NCBI RefSeq assembly: GCF_030159855.1
Contig: NZ_BSNG01000001.1
Span: 3,038,001 to 3,102,000 of the forward strand
Direction: 5' to 3'
Length of the DNA: 64,000 bases
Source of the DNA: Devosia yakushimensis
GTDB lineage: Bacteria; Pseudomonadota; Alphaproteobacteria; Rhizobiales; Devosiaceae
The notes under the pieces were generated by a model, which searched no databases, was not told the origin of the DNA, and worked only from the letters and a program-made list of their open reading frames with translations. The position numbers and the translations under genes are program-made. Positions 24,345-32,797 of the stretch are shown piece by piece. The first letter of the stretch is position 1; each line of letters opens with the position of its first letter.

Positions 24345-25499
24345 ATGACCAAAGCCAATTGGAATTACCCCACCGCCGTCAAATTCGGTCCCGGCCGCAT
24401 TGCCGAATTGCCCGAGGTGCTGAAATCCACCGGCATCACCAAGCCCCTGCTCGTCACCGATGCCGGGCTGGTCAACCTGCCCGTGACGCAGAAGACCATC
24501 CAATTGCTCAAGGATGCGGGCATTCCGGTCGGGGTCTTTGCCGATGTCAAACCCAATCCGATCTCCGCCAATGTGGAAGCCGGCATCAAGGTGCTGCGCG
24601 AGGGTGGGCATGATGGCGTCATCGCCTTTGGCGGCGGTTCCGGATTGGATGTGGGCAAGGTCATCGCCTTCATGGCCGGGCAGACCCGTCCGATGTGGGA
24701 TTTCGAGGACATTGGCGATTGGTGGACGCGGGCCGATCCCAAGGGCATTTTCCCCATCATCGCGGTGCCGACCACGGCAGGCACGGGCTCGGAAGTCGGC
24801 CGCGCCGGCGTCATCACCGATGAGACGACCCATACCAAAAAGGTCATCTTTCACCCCCTGATGATGCCCAAGGTGGTGATATCAGATCCCGAACTGACGG
24901 TCGGCATGCCCCGCTTCATCACCGTGGGCACGGGCATGGATGCGCTGGCCCATTGCCTCGAAGCCTATTGCGCACCGGGCTATCATCCGCTGGCCGATGG
25001 CATTGCGGTGGAGGGCATTCGGCTGGTGTTCGAAAACCTGCCCAAGGTGGTGGCCGACCCCAATGACGTGGAGGCGCGCGGCCATATGATGAGCGCGGCA
25101 GCCATGGGCGCCACCGCCTTCCAGAAGGGGCTGGGCGCCATTCATGCGCTGAGCCATCCGGTCGGGGCGCTCTATGACACCCATCATGGCATGACCAATG
25201 CGGTGTTCATGCCCTATGTGTTGATGGTCAACAAGACGGCGATCGAGGCCCGAATTGCCCGGCTGGCCGCCTATCTGGGGCTATCGCCGACCTTCGAAGC
25301 GTTCCTCCACGCCATTATCGGCCTGCGCCTGCGGCTCGATGTGCCCCATACCCTGGCCGAGTTCAAGGTGGATGGAAGCCAGCGCGAGCTGATCGGAGAC
25401 ATGGCGATTGTCGACCCCACGGCAGGGGGCAATCCGGTGGAGCTGACCAAGGCGCGGGCGCTGGAGATTTTTGATCGGGCGATGGAGGGAAGGGTTTAG
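24345..25499 (+). CDS. Iron-containing alcohol dehydrogenase
   Basis: NAD(P)-dependent type III alcohol dehydrogenase, 384 residues. The nucleotide-binding GGGSGLDVGK near 95-105 and VPTTAGTGSEVGRAGVI are present. The iron ligands are recognisable in GTGMDALAHCLEAY (Asp about 199, His about 203) and HALSHPVGALYDTHHGMTNA (two His). It is the last gene of the amine cluster. If the ligase makes gamma-glutamylethanolamide, this enzyme would oxidise its hydroxyl group. This is inference from context. Confidence 0.92.
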   Translation: MTKANWNYPTAVKFGPGRIAELPEVLKSTGITKPLLVTDAGLVNLPVTQKTIQLLKDAGIPVGVFADVKPNPISANVEAGIKVLREGGHDGVIAFGGGSGLDVGKVIAFMAGQTRPMWDFEDIGDWWTRADPKGIFPIIAVPTTAGTGSEVGRAGVITDETTHTKKVIFHPLMMPKVVISDPELTVGMPRFITVGTGMDALAHCLEAYCAPGYHPLADGIAVEGIRLVFENLPKVVADPNDVEARGHMMSAAAMGATAFQKGLGAIHALSHPVGALYDTHHGMTNAVFMPYVLMVNKTAIEARIARLAAYLGLSPTFEAFLHAIIGLRLRLDVPHTLAEFKVDGSQRELIGDMAIVDPTAGGNPVELTKARALEIFDRAMEGRV

Positions 25500-25545
25500 G
25501 ACTCCCCGCTGAATACAGTGTTTCGTCTGGATGCTTTCAAAAGCG

Positions 25546-25653
25546 CGGTGTCATTCCGGCGAAGGCCGGAATCCATGCTGTGAAGCATCCAGAGACACAG
25601 ATGGTCGCCGAGAGATGCGGACGTGGATTCCGGCCTTCGCCGGAATGACACCG
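25546..25653. repeat. Intergenic palindromic repeat, family B (copy 4)
   Basis: CGGTGTCATTCCGGCGAAGG and its inverse (ending 25653) bracket a centre of about 52 bases. It sits between convergent genes (iron alcohol dehydrogenase and the mannitol-dehydrogenase-family gene). Nothing else is seen in 25500-25721. Confidence 0.75.
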
Positions 25654-25721
25654 TGGGTGGTGTGAGCCTTGGCAAAATACTCCCCGCAAGGGGGAGGGTG
25701 TCGACTGCTACTTTGTGGCCC

Positions 25722-27191
25722 CTACCCCACCACCTCCCGCACCGTCTCGGCCGCGCCCACGTCGAACAGGCTATCGAGGTGTTCCACCACATCGGCGCCG
25801 AACACTTCATTGTCCGCCAGGTCATCGCCGAAGACTTCGGCCAGTCCCACCAGGCCCTCGAATAGCGCTTCGGGATCGCTCCCCGCGCCAGCGGCAATCG
25901 CCATCATGCGGATGGCCAGCGGATCGCGGACATCGATGTTTTCGCCCTTTTCGTCAATGCCCATGACGTAGCGCATCCAGGCCGCCACGCCCAATGACAG
26001 CCGCTCGATGCCCTGGCCGGCGGCGAGCCGGTCGCGGATGGTGCCGAGCAGGCGCTGGGGCAGTTTCTGGCTGCCATCCATGGCAATCTGCCAGATGCGG
26101 TGCTTGAGCGCGGGATTGGCGAAGCGCTCCAGCAATTGGTCACGATAGGCGCCCAGATCGGTGCCTGGCATATCGAGCGTGGGCATGACTTCCTCGGTCA
26201 TCAGCCCGCGGATCAGCGCCACGAAGGCCGGATCGCCCATGGCGTCCGATACATATTCATGGCCGGCGAGATAGCCGAGATAGGCCATGGTCGAATGGCT
26301 GCCATTGAGCATGCGCAGCTTCATGCGCTCGAAGGGTTCGACATCTTCCACCAATTGCGCGCCGGCCTTTTCGAAAGCAGGGCGCCCATCGGGGAAATCG
26401 TCCTCGATGACCCATTGGGTGAAGGGCTCGGTCATGATCGGCCAGGCGTCTTCCACCCCGGTCAGCGCGGCTACGATCTCGCGGTCGGCATCGGTGGTCG
26501 AGGGTACGATGCGGTCGACCATGGTGCCGGGGAAAGCCACCTTGTCGGCCACCCATTCGCCCAGCGCCGCATCGCGCAGGCTGGCAAGCTTGCTGACGAT
26601 GCGTTTCACCGTCGCCCCGTTGGAGGGCAGGTTATCGCAGCTCATCACCGCAAAGGGGGTGATGCCGGCGGCATGCCGCCGCGCCAGGGCCTCGACCAGC
26701 ATGCCAGGGGCCGATTTGGGCGCGGTGGGATTGGCCAGGTCGTGGACGATATCGGGGTGGCGCTGATCGAGCTCGCCGGTGGCCGGATCGTGGCAATAGC
26801 CTTTTTCGGTGACGGTCAGCGAGACGATGCGGATTTGTGGGCTCGCCATCAGTGCGAGCAGGTCTTCGCGCTCGGAATTGGCATCGAGCACCTTGAGGAT
26901 GGAGCCGATGACCCGGGGATGGGTGCCGGCGGCGTCGCGCACGGCGACGGTATAGAGCCCGTCCTGGGGTTCGAGCGCTTCCTTGGTATCGGGGCGGCGG
27001 AGGCTGGCGCCGACAATGGCCCAATCGGGCTGGTCCTTGAGCAGATCGTCGACATAGACGGCCATATGCGCGCGGTGAAAGGCGCCGATGCCCAGATGGA
27101 CAATGCCCGGCGTGATCGCAGCGCGATCATAGGCGGGAAGGGCAATATCTGGGGAAATGGCAGCAAGGCTGGTGGCGCTGAGGCGCGTCAT
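25722..27191 (-). CDS. uxuB: Mannitol dehydrogenase-family oxidoreductase, probably fructuronate reductase
   Basis: NAD-dependent polyol/aldonate dehydrogenase, 489 residues. The N-terminal Rossmann motif HLGIGAFHRAHMAVYVDDL is typical of the UxuB/MtlK family. The catalytic-domain segments FAVMSCDNLPSNGATVKRIV and KLRMLNGSHSTMAYLGYLAGH, with the family lysine and asparagine/histidine, are intact. The start at 27191 has a GGAGA site. Divergence from a 2-keto-3-deoxygluconate-type kinase and closeness to a sugar-acid-type alcohol dehydrogenase favour fructuronate reductase over mannitol dehydrogenase. A nine-base-arm palindrome overlaps its promoter. Confidence 0.8.
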   Translation of the reverse strand: MTRLSATSLAAISPDIALPAYDRAAITPGIVHLGIGAFHRAHMAVYVDDLLKDQPDWAIVGASLRRPDTKEALEPQDGLYTVAVRDAAGTHPRVIGSILKVLDANSEREDLLALMASPQIRIVSLTVTEKGYCHDPATGELDQRHPDIVHDLANPTAPKSAPGMLVEALARRHAAGITPFAVMSCDNLPSNGATVKRIVSKLASLRDAALGEWVADKVAFPGTMVDRIVPSTTDADREIVAALTGVEDAWPIMTEPFTQWVIEDDFPDGRPAFEKAGAQLVEDVEPFERMKLRMLNGSHSTMAYLGYLAGHEYVSDAMGDPAFVALIRGLMTEEVMPTLDMPGTDLGAYRDQLLERFANPALKHRIWQIAMDGSQKLPQRLLGTIRDRLAAGQGIERLSLGVAAWMRYVMGIDEKGENIDVRDPLAIRMMAIAAGAGSDPEALFEGLVGLAEVFGDDLADNEVFGADVVEHLDSLFDVGAAETVREVVG

Positions 27192-27227
27192 GAGGGTCTC
27201 CGGCTCAAAATCGGGGGCACTATAGTG

Positions 27228-27250
27228 GCCTTCCATCTTGTATGGAAGGC
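27228..27250. promoter_or_regulatory. Putative operator upstream of the uxuB-like gene
   Basis: GCCTTCCAT-CTTGT-ATGGAAGGC has perfect nine-base arms and lies 37-59 bases upstream of the uxuB start, immediately upstream of a TATAGT (27221-27226 on the minus strand) that could be the -10. A repressor bound here would cover the -35 region. The regulator (GntR family would be usual for hexuronate genes) is not encoded in the window. Confidence 0.5.
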
Positions 27251-27278
27251 TGACGCCGTGTCATTCAAACACTCTCTG

Positions 27279-27355
27279 CGTCATTCCCGCGCAGGCGGGA
27301 ATCCATTTTTTCGCCGCACCAAGAAGAATGGATTCCCGCTTGCGCGGGAATGACG
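27279..27355. repeat. Intergenic palindromic repeat, family B (copy 5)
   Basis: CGTCATTCCCGCGCAGGCGG and its inverse, with a 25-base centre, between the divergent uxuB-like and kdgK genes. A repeat in a divergent promoter region is less usual for this family, which otherwise favours gene ends. Confidence 0.75.
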
Positions 27356-27391
27356 TGGTGGTTAAGCGAATTGCGGATGGAGGGTAAAAAG

Positions 27392-28303
27392 GTGGCACAG
27401 CAGCGTTTCGTCAGCATCGGGGAATGCATGATCGAGATGAGCGGGGGCGAGAACAGCCAATATCGGCTCGGCTATGCCGGCGATACGCTCAATACCGCCT
27501 GGTATATGCGGGCCCTGCTGGGCAAGGACTGGTCGGTCGATTATTTCACCGGGCTCGGCGAAGACCGCTATTCCGACGATATCCGCACTTTTCTCGGCGA
27601 TCATGATATCGGCACCAGCCATATCCGCACCGTGCCCGGCCGCCGTCCCGGCCTCTATATGATCCACCAGGAAAAGGGCGACCGGCATTTCACCTATTGG
27701 CGCGACACGTCCGCCGCCAAGCTCCTGGCCGACGACAAGGATGCGCTCCATGCCGCACTCAAGGGCGCCAGCATGGTCTATTTCTCGGGCATTACCCTGG
27801 CCATCCTGGCGCCCCGCGCCCGCGGCAGGCTGCTCGGCGCCATTGTCAGGGCGCGCGATGCGGGGGCCCGCGTGGTGTTCGACACCAATCTGCGCCCGGC
27901 GCTGTGGACCAGTCCGCGCGTCATGGCCTCGGTGCTGACCGCGGCGGCGACGCTCTGCGATGTGGTGCTGCCCACCCATGGCGATGAAGCCCCGCTCTTC
28001 GGCGATAAATCGGTGGAAGATACCGCCGAACGCTATCTCGAACTGGGCGTGGAAGAAGTGGTGGTCAAGGACGGCGCCGGCGAGGCGCTGATCGCCACCG
28101 CCAGCGAGCAGGTCAAAGTGGCGCCCAAGCCAGGCGCCAAGGTGGTGGATGCCACCGGGGCCGGCGACAGTTTCAATGGGGCTTATCTCAGCGCGCGGCT
28201 GGCCGGGAAATCGCTGCAGGAGGCCGCCGAAGCGGCGCACCGCGTAGCCGGGATAGTGATCGGACAGAAGGGCGCGCTGGTCGATCCGAAGCTGGTGCGG
28301 TAG
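27392..28303 (+). CDS. kdgK: PfkB-family sugar kinase, probably 2-keto-3-deoxygluconate kinase
   Basis: Phosphorylates KDG, the product of mannonate/altronate dehydratases, for the Entner-Doudoroff aldolase. The 303-residue product has the ribokinase fold with GECMIEMSGG at the start, YAGDTLNTAWYMRALL in the sugar-binding lobe and the PfkB signature DATGAGDSFNGAY near 253-265 (catalytic Asp). The GTG at 27392 is chosen because GGAGGG lies seven bases upstream; an ATG at 27377 overlaps that site. It is divergent from the uxuB-like gene, so the two probably serve one hexuronate pathway. No aldolase or dehydratase is in the window. Confidence 0.85.
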   Translation: MAQQRFVSIGECMIEMSGGENSQYRLGYAGDTLNTAWYMRALLGKDWSVDYFTGLGEDRYSDDIRTFLGDHDIGTSHIRTVPGRRPGLYMIHQEKGDRHFTYWRDTSAAKLLADDKDALHAALKGASMVYFSGITLAILAPRARGRLLGAIVRARDAGARVVFDTNLRPALWTSPRVMASVLTAAATLCDVVLPTHGDEAPLFGDKSVEDTAERYLELGVEEVVVKDGAGEALIATASEQVKVAPKPGAKVVDATGAGDSFNGAYLSARLAGKSLQEAAEAAHRVAGIVIGQKGALVDPKLVR

Positions 28304-28315
28304 CGGGTATCCCGC

Positions 28316-28861
28316 TCAAAACGCCCTGCCCTCCTGCTCCCTCATATAGGCCAGTTCCGCCTCCGTGCTCTGCCGCCCCAGCGCCGTGTTGCGGAAGGGG
28401 AAGCGGCCGAAGCGGGCGATGCAGTCGCGGTGGCCAGTCATGAAATCGAGCTGGTCCTGATTGCCCAGGGCGGCGAAGAGCCCCATGCCCTCTTCCTGGA
28501 TCAGCAGGGATTCGGCATGCATGAAGGGCATGTAGAAAAAGCTGCGCCAGGCGGGCTGCACCACCTGGTCGGCCCCGGCCGCGATAGCCTCCTGGGCCAG
28601 CACCAGCGCCATCTTGTCCTGGGCGAAGGCTTCGGGCGAGCCGCGATGCAATTGCCGGGAAAACTGGTCGAGCACCACGATTTCGGCCAGCCGCCCCTCG
28701 GCGCTGCGCCGCCAGGTCCAGGCCTCGCCCCGCGCCACCTGGGCATGGGTTTCGGCAAAATTCTCGGCCAGCGCCGTATCGAATTCGGGCTTGCCGCCGA
28801 ACCAGTCGTCCTCACCGTGATCGAGGAACCAGAACCGGATGACATCGTGGCTGCTGCGCAT
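28316..28861 (-). CDS. DUF924 family protein
   Basis: Cytoplasmic all-helical protein of unknown function, 181 residues. Recognised by VIRFWFLD at the start, the VLDQFSRQLHRGSPEAFAQD segment, FFYMPFMHAES and GRFPFRNTALGR near the end, all DUF924 hallmarks. The start at 28861 has an AAGGAG site six bases upstream; an ATG two codons earlier abuts that site. It lies ten bases after the zinc alcohol dehydrogenase gene on the same strand and is probably cotranscribed. Confidence 0.9.
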   Translation of the reverse strand: MRSSHDVIRFWFLDHGEDDWFGGKPEFDTALAENFAETHAQVARGEAWTWRRSAEGRLAEIVVLDQFSRQLHRGSPEAFAQDKMALVLAQEAIAAGADQVVQPAWRSFFYMPFMHAESLLIQEEGMGLFAALGNQDQLDFMTGHRDCIARFGRFPFRNTALGRQSTEAELAYMREQEGRAF

Positions 28862-28871
28862 GGCCATCTCC

Positions 28872-29873
28872 TTAAACCGTGATGATCGCCTTGATCAGTC
28901 CGCTGCGATCATGGGCCCATTTGGGCAGATTTTCTGGCACTTCGGCAAGGCTGGTGGCGTGGGTCGCCAAAAGCCCCGTCGGTACCTGGCCGCGGCGGAT
29001 GGCCGTCATGACATGCTCGAAATCCTCGCGCGTGGCATTGCGCGAGGCGCGGATGGTCAGCTCTCGCCGGTGGATTTCGGGGTCTTCCCAGGCGAGCGTG
29101 CCCTTGACCACGCCGACCAAAGTCAGCGCCCCGCCATTGCGGCAATAGTGGATCGCCTGGTTCATGGCGGGAATGGCCCCGGTGGCATCGAACACCGCAT
29201 CAAAGCCCGTGCCCATGGCGGATTTGAACGCCGCGCCCTCGCGATCCTCCAGCGCCACCGCGCCAAAGCCAAAATCGCGCGCGGCGGCGAGCTTGTCGGC
29301 AGCGGCGTCGAGAATGGTCACGTCGGCTCCGGCAATACGGGCGAAAAAGGCCGCGCCCAGCCCGATCGGGCCGCCGCCCACCACCAGGACCCGCCAGCCG
29401 GGCTTGAGCTCGGTGCGCCGCACCGCATGGGCACCGATGGCGAGAAATTCCACCATGGCCGCATCGCGCAGGGAGAGATCGCCCGCCGGATAGAGATTGT
29501 CCGCGGGCATGACGATCTCTTCGGTCATGCCGCCATCGCCATGCACACCGATCACCGTCAGCGTCTCGCAGCAATTGCTCTTGCCCTCGCGGCAGGCCGG
29601 GCAATGCCCGCAGGCGAGATAGGGATTGATCACCACCGGGTCGCCGGCCCTGAGATCGGTGGCGCCATTGGCGTCGAGCACCACCCCGCTCAATTCATGC
29701 CCCATGATGCGGGGATATTGCAGGAACGGGTGCTTGCCCTCGAAGATATGATAATCGGTGCCGCAAATGCCGATATGGCTGATGCCGACGCGGACCCAGC
29801 CCGGCTTGAGCTCCGATGGCTCGATCTCGATCAGCGCTAATTGGCCCGGCGCAGCGCAGATAACGGCTTGCAT
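28872..29873 (-). CDS. Zinc-dependent alcohol dehydrogenase (sugar-acid/polyol dehydrogenase type, L-galactonate 5-dehydrogenase-like)
   Basis: Medium-chain dehydrogenase, 333 residues. Catalytic zinc ligands are Cys37 (GICGTDYH) with His59-Glu60 (GHELSG). The structural zinc cluster is Cys88, Cys91, Cys94 and Cys102 (CGHCPACREGKSNCC), and the Rossmann motif is VLVVGGGPIGLGAA. The family includes L-idonate, L-threonine and L-galactonate (LgoD/YjjN) dehydrogenases. Closeness to uxuB-like and kdgK genes makes L-galactonate oxidation to tagaturonate a reasonable guess. Substrate is not proven. Confidence 0.85.
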   Translation of the reverse strand: MQAVICAAPGQLALIEIEPSELKPGWVRVGISHIGICGTDYHIFEGKHPFLQYPRIMGHELSGVVLDANGATDLRAGDPVVINPYLACGHCPACREGKSNCCETLTVIGVHGDGGMTEEIVMPADNLYPAGDLSLRDAAMVEFLAIGAHAVRRTELKPGWRVLVVGGGPIGLGAAFFARIAGADVTILDAAADKLAAARDFGFGAVALEDREGAAFKSAMGTGFDAVFDATGAIPAMNQAIHYCRNGGALTLVGVVKGTLAWEDPEIHRRELTIRASRNATREDFEHVMTAIRRGQVPTGLLATHATSLAEVPENLPKWAHDRSGLIKAIITV

Positions 29874-29985
29874 GAAAGTTCTCCCACCTCTTTGGCGGGA
29901 GGACTAACATGTTAGTTCGGGAGCAGGAAGGCCAAACGGCGTCTTGGCCTGTCTTGAAGAGAATTTGGCGGGCACCATTCACCCT

Positions 29986-30087
29986 CCCCACCGCCGCCTT
30001 CCTCGGGCTTAACCCGAGGACCTTTCGCCGCTTGTGCCGTGCTGGGAGAGGCCCTCGGGTCAAGCCCGAGGGAAGCGATTGTGGGGT
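29986..30087. repeat. Intergenic palindromic repeat, family A (copy 2)
   Basis: Arms CCTCGGGCTTAACCCGAGG and CCCTCGGGTCAAGCCCGAGGG with outer sequences CTCCCCACCGCCGCCTT and AAGCGATTGTGGGG form a nested inverted repeat like 8767-8866. It fills most of 29874-30137; no gene is supported there. Confidence 0.75.
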
Positions 30088-30137
30088 GGTGGGATTGGGC
30101 GATGACCAATGCGGGCGCCGCCACCTCTCCCCCCAAA

Positions 30138-31055
30138 TCAGCCAACCAGCAGCTTGATCCGGTTGCCGAAGGGGTCCTGTGTTTCGACGCCGCCATCGAT
30201 GGCAGAAACCGGTGCATTCGCCGCCGCCAGCCGGGCCTTTACGCCCTCGAGCGTTGCGGCATCGGGCAGGACGATGGTGAACCAGCGCAGCCCGGCCGAA
30301 CCGGCTGGCGGCAGCGTCGCATTGGGGCCCGACCAGATATTGAAGGCGATGGTATGGGGCATGTAATCGAGCCCGACATCGCCCATGCCGAAGGAATGGA
30401 TCAGCAGGAACCCGGCAAAGCCGATGACATCGCGATAGAAGGCCATCGCTTTCTGCAGATCGTTGACATGGACATGGACATGACCGATGCGCGTGCCGGC
30501 CGGCATGCGCGGCTCCAGCACCGGCTCGGGACCCATTTCGGCCAGGAGGCCATCGAGGTCGATGGGGTCGCGGCCCGAATGTGGCTTGCCCTCGGTGGTC
30601 GTCGCATAATGGCCCTTTTCCGGGTCGCTGAGCGTGCCGCGCCAGGGGGTCTCGAAGGTGATTTCGATGCCATTGCCATCGAGATCCCAGAGATAGATGG
30701 CCTCGGACACCAGGTGATCGGTGGGCGAAATGCGCACATTGCGTTGCAGCGCGCGCACCGCCATCTGCGCCAGGTCGGCACGGCGTGGCACATGGATGGC
30801 CACGTGATAGAGCCCGATGCTGCGGGGCTGGCTGGGCCGCAAGGCGCCGGTTTCGAGCGTGATCAGCGGCTTGCCGCCGGCGCCGAGCGTGAGTTCATTG
30901 CCGCTTTCGGCGATGAGATCGAGCCCCACCACATCTTGCCAGATGGCAAGGGCGCGGGCCCGGTCGGTCACGGCGATATGGACCGGCCCGAGGCGGGTGG
31001 TGAGGGGCAGGACGGGCTTGGACCGAACATCGGTCTGGATGCTGGCATCGATCAC
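30138..31055 (-). CDS. VOC-family ring-cleavage-type dioxygenase (CatE-like, two glyoxalase domains)
   Basis: Predicted extradiol dioxygenase or related VOC metalloenzyme, 305 residues in two glyoxalase-fold modules (about 20-145 and 165-290). The first begins RLGPVHIAVTDRARALAIW and contains LITLETGALRP and YHVAIHVP. The second begins RIGHVHVHVNDLQKAMAFY. This is the CatE/catechol-2,3-dioxygenase layout of Bacillus-type proteins. The start is GTG with AGGAGG seven bases upstream; the leader holds two nested palindromes that could be an operator. There are no other aromatic-degradation genes nearby, so the substrate is open. Confidence 0.83.
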   Translation of the reverse strand: MIDASIQTDVRSKPVLPLTTRLGPVHIAVTDRARALAIWQDVVGLDLIAESGNELTLGAGGKPLITLETGALRPSQPRSIGLYHVAIHVPRRADLAQMAVRALQRNVRISPTDHLVSEAIYLWDLDGNGIEITFETPWRGTLSDPEKGHYATTTEGKPHSGRDPIDLDGLLAEMGPEPVLEPRMPAGTRIGHVHVHVNDLQKAMAFYRDVIGFAGFLLIHSFGMGDVGLDYMPHTIAFNIWSGPNATLPPAGSAGLRWFTIVLPDAATLEGVKARLAAANAPVSAIDGGVETQDPFGNRIKLLVG

Positions 31056-31063
31056 GATGGCCT

Positions 31064-31093
31064 CCTATTTCAATGATTGACCCTAGAAATAGG
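31064..31093 (-). promoter_or_regulatory. Nested palindromes in the leader of the VOC dioxygenase gene
   Basis: Outer arms CCTATTTC (31064-31071) and GAAATAGG (31086-31093) enclose a second perfect palindrome, TCAAT-G-ATTGA (31070-31080). The first arm overlaps the Shine-Dalgarno sequence (31061-31066). A MarR-type repressor or an RNA hairpin that hides the ribosome-binding site would both fit. Confidence 0.45.
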
Positions 31094-31164
31094 CGCATGG
31101 AGGCGTCCCGGGCACCCCCGGTTCGTCGAACAGTCTGATCGCCTTGCTCGCTGGACGGCAACAA

Positions 31165-32748
31165 TCAGGGCATTGCGACCATCTCTTCCAGCTTGATCAG
31201 CTCGAACCGGCTGGCGCGGATATCCAGTTCGAGCCGCCAGGTGCCGGACACGGGAATGGTGAGGCCCTCGACCAGCCAGGCGCCATCTTCCTCCCTGGCT
31301 GCGCGCTTCAACGGCTCGATGCCCAGATCGGGTTCGGAGAGGGTCACCGAAACTTCGAGCGGGGTGATCGGCACGCCCTCGACATCGGTGAGCCAGATAT
31401 CGAGCGCCACCGGCCCGGCCTGGCCCGGGGTGATCGAGACCATGGCCATGGTCTTGGCATCCATGATGTGGACCCATATGGGCTCGGCGGGAATGGCGGC
31501 TTCGACTGCGGCCAATGCGCGGGGTGGCGGGGTGAAGCGCCAGCCGGCCACGAGACCCAGAATGATCACGACCAGAAGCGCCTCGAGCGCGATGGAGCGC
31601 CGCAATCTCCGGCTGGCCACGGCGTCGCCCGCCAGAGCCGGTGCGGTCAACCCGATCCGGTTCCACAATGCCAGGGCGAAGAGCAGAGCCAAAAGGCACA
31701 GCTTGGCGAGAAGGATCAGGCCATAGGGCGCCAGCCAGTGCGGACCGGGCCAGCCCAGCTGGATTGCCGCCAGGGTCACGCCTGAAACCAGGATGGCGGC
31801 CACGGCAAGGGGGATGAAGCGGGAGAATTGCGCCAGCGCCAGGGTGGCGGCCGCACCGCGCTCAGCCAGCAAGAGCCAGAGCGGCAGCAGGGCCCCGATC
31901 CAGAAGATGATGCCGGCAATATGGAGGAATACGGCAGGCCGGGTGAGCCATTGCGGGCTGGCCGCGCTGGCATGGCCGCTCAGCGCCAGCGACAGCGCCG
32001 CCACGACCAGAGCGAGCCAGGCCAGGCCCGAGGCCCAGCGGCCGCGCGGCAGGCACAGGGCCACCAGCGCCAGGAGAAAGCCGAGGCCGGCGGCCGCTGC
32101 GGTCATGCCGTAGCTGGTGGCAAAACCGGTGCTCAAAATACGCGGATCGCTCGACAGGAGCGGCAGGCCGAGTGCGTCGAGCCCTTGCAGCCACAGGGTC
32201 AGCGCCACGGCGGGCAGGCCGATAATGGCGAGGACGATCGCGGTCTTTTCCGCCGTCAGCGGCAATGGCGCCAGGGTCGAAAACGCCGCCGCGCCAATGC
32301 CGGCAAACAGGGCGATGAACAGCACGGCCTTGCCGGCCCAGAGCGCAATGGCAACGGCAGGGTCATTGGCCGCGGCGGCGGATGCGCCGGTGACCGTGCC
32401 GATGGAAAAAACCAGCGAGCCGCCGATCGGGTGTCCGTCGGTGGAGACCACGCGCCAGCTCAGCACCTGCGTCCCCTGATATCCCGCCGCGGGCAGCGTC
32501 ACCGTAACGGTCTCGCCGCCGGTGGTGGCCGCGAGCAGCTCAGTTGCCACGCCATCGGAAGCAATGAGGCTGATGGCCAGCGGGGTGACGGGCTCGTTGA
32601 AATGGAGATGGAGCGTTTCGGGCGCGCTTTCCAAGACGACATTGTCCGCCGGATCGGTCGAGAGCAATTGCGCATGCGCCCAAGCCTGCGCGGGGACAAG
32701 CAAAGCCAGCAGCAGGGTGAGGGTGAGAAGGATGCGATTGTGGGACAT
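31165..32748 (-). CDS. CopC-CopD fusion copper-handling membrane protein (YcnJ-like)
   Basis: Predicted to bind copper in the periplasm and move it across the inner membrane. The 527-residue product has a signal peptide ending AWA-24, then a CopC domain (about 25-120) starting with the copper-ligand histidine in HAQLLSTDPADN and containing LHFNEPVTP and STDGHPIGG. A CopD region of about eight membrane segments follows (145-415), then a C-terminal periplasmic domain (about 430-527). Bacillus YcnJ has the same fusion. It is the last of three genes with a YcnI homologue and a small membrane protein. The start at 32748 has AAGGA upstream. Confidence 0.88.
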   Translation of the reverse strand: MSHNRILLTLTLLLALLVPAQAWAHAQLLSTDPADNVVLESAPETLHLHFNEPVTPLAISLIASDGVATELLAATTGGETVTVTLPAAGYQGTQVLSWRVVSTDGHPIGGSLVFSIGTVTGASAAAANDPAVAIALWAGKAVLFIALFAGIGAAAFSTLAPLPLTAEKTAIVLAIIGLPAVALTLWLQGLDALGLPLLSSDPRILSTGFATSYGMTAAAAGLGFLLALVALCLPRGRWASGLAWLALVVAALSLALSGHASAASPQWLTRPAVFLHIAGIIFWIGALLPLWLLLAERGAAATLALAQFSRFIPLAVAAILVSGVTLAAIQLGWPGPHWLAPYGLILLAKLCLLALLFALALWNRIGLTAPALAGDAVASRRLRRSIALEALLVVIILGLVAGWRFTPPPRALAAVEAAIPAEPIWVHIMDAKTMAMVSITPGQAGPVALDIWLTDVEGVPITPLEVSVTLSEPDLGIEPLKRAAREEDGAWLVEGLTIPVSGTWRLELDIRASRFELIKLEEMVAMP

Positions 32749-32797
32749 GGCGGATTCCTTGGCAGGAAGCAGGTGCATTCACATCGTGCGCTCGAAT

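Noticed and set aside
26100..27353. Open frame of 417 codons opposite the uxuB-like gene, running through a repeat
   Set aside because: No ribosome-binding site, no domain, and it crosses the family B palindrome; the minus-strand gene explains the region.
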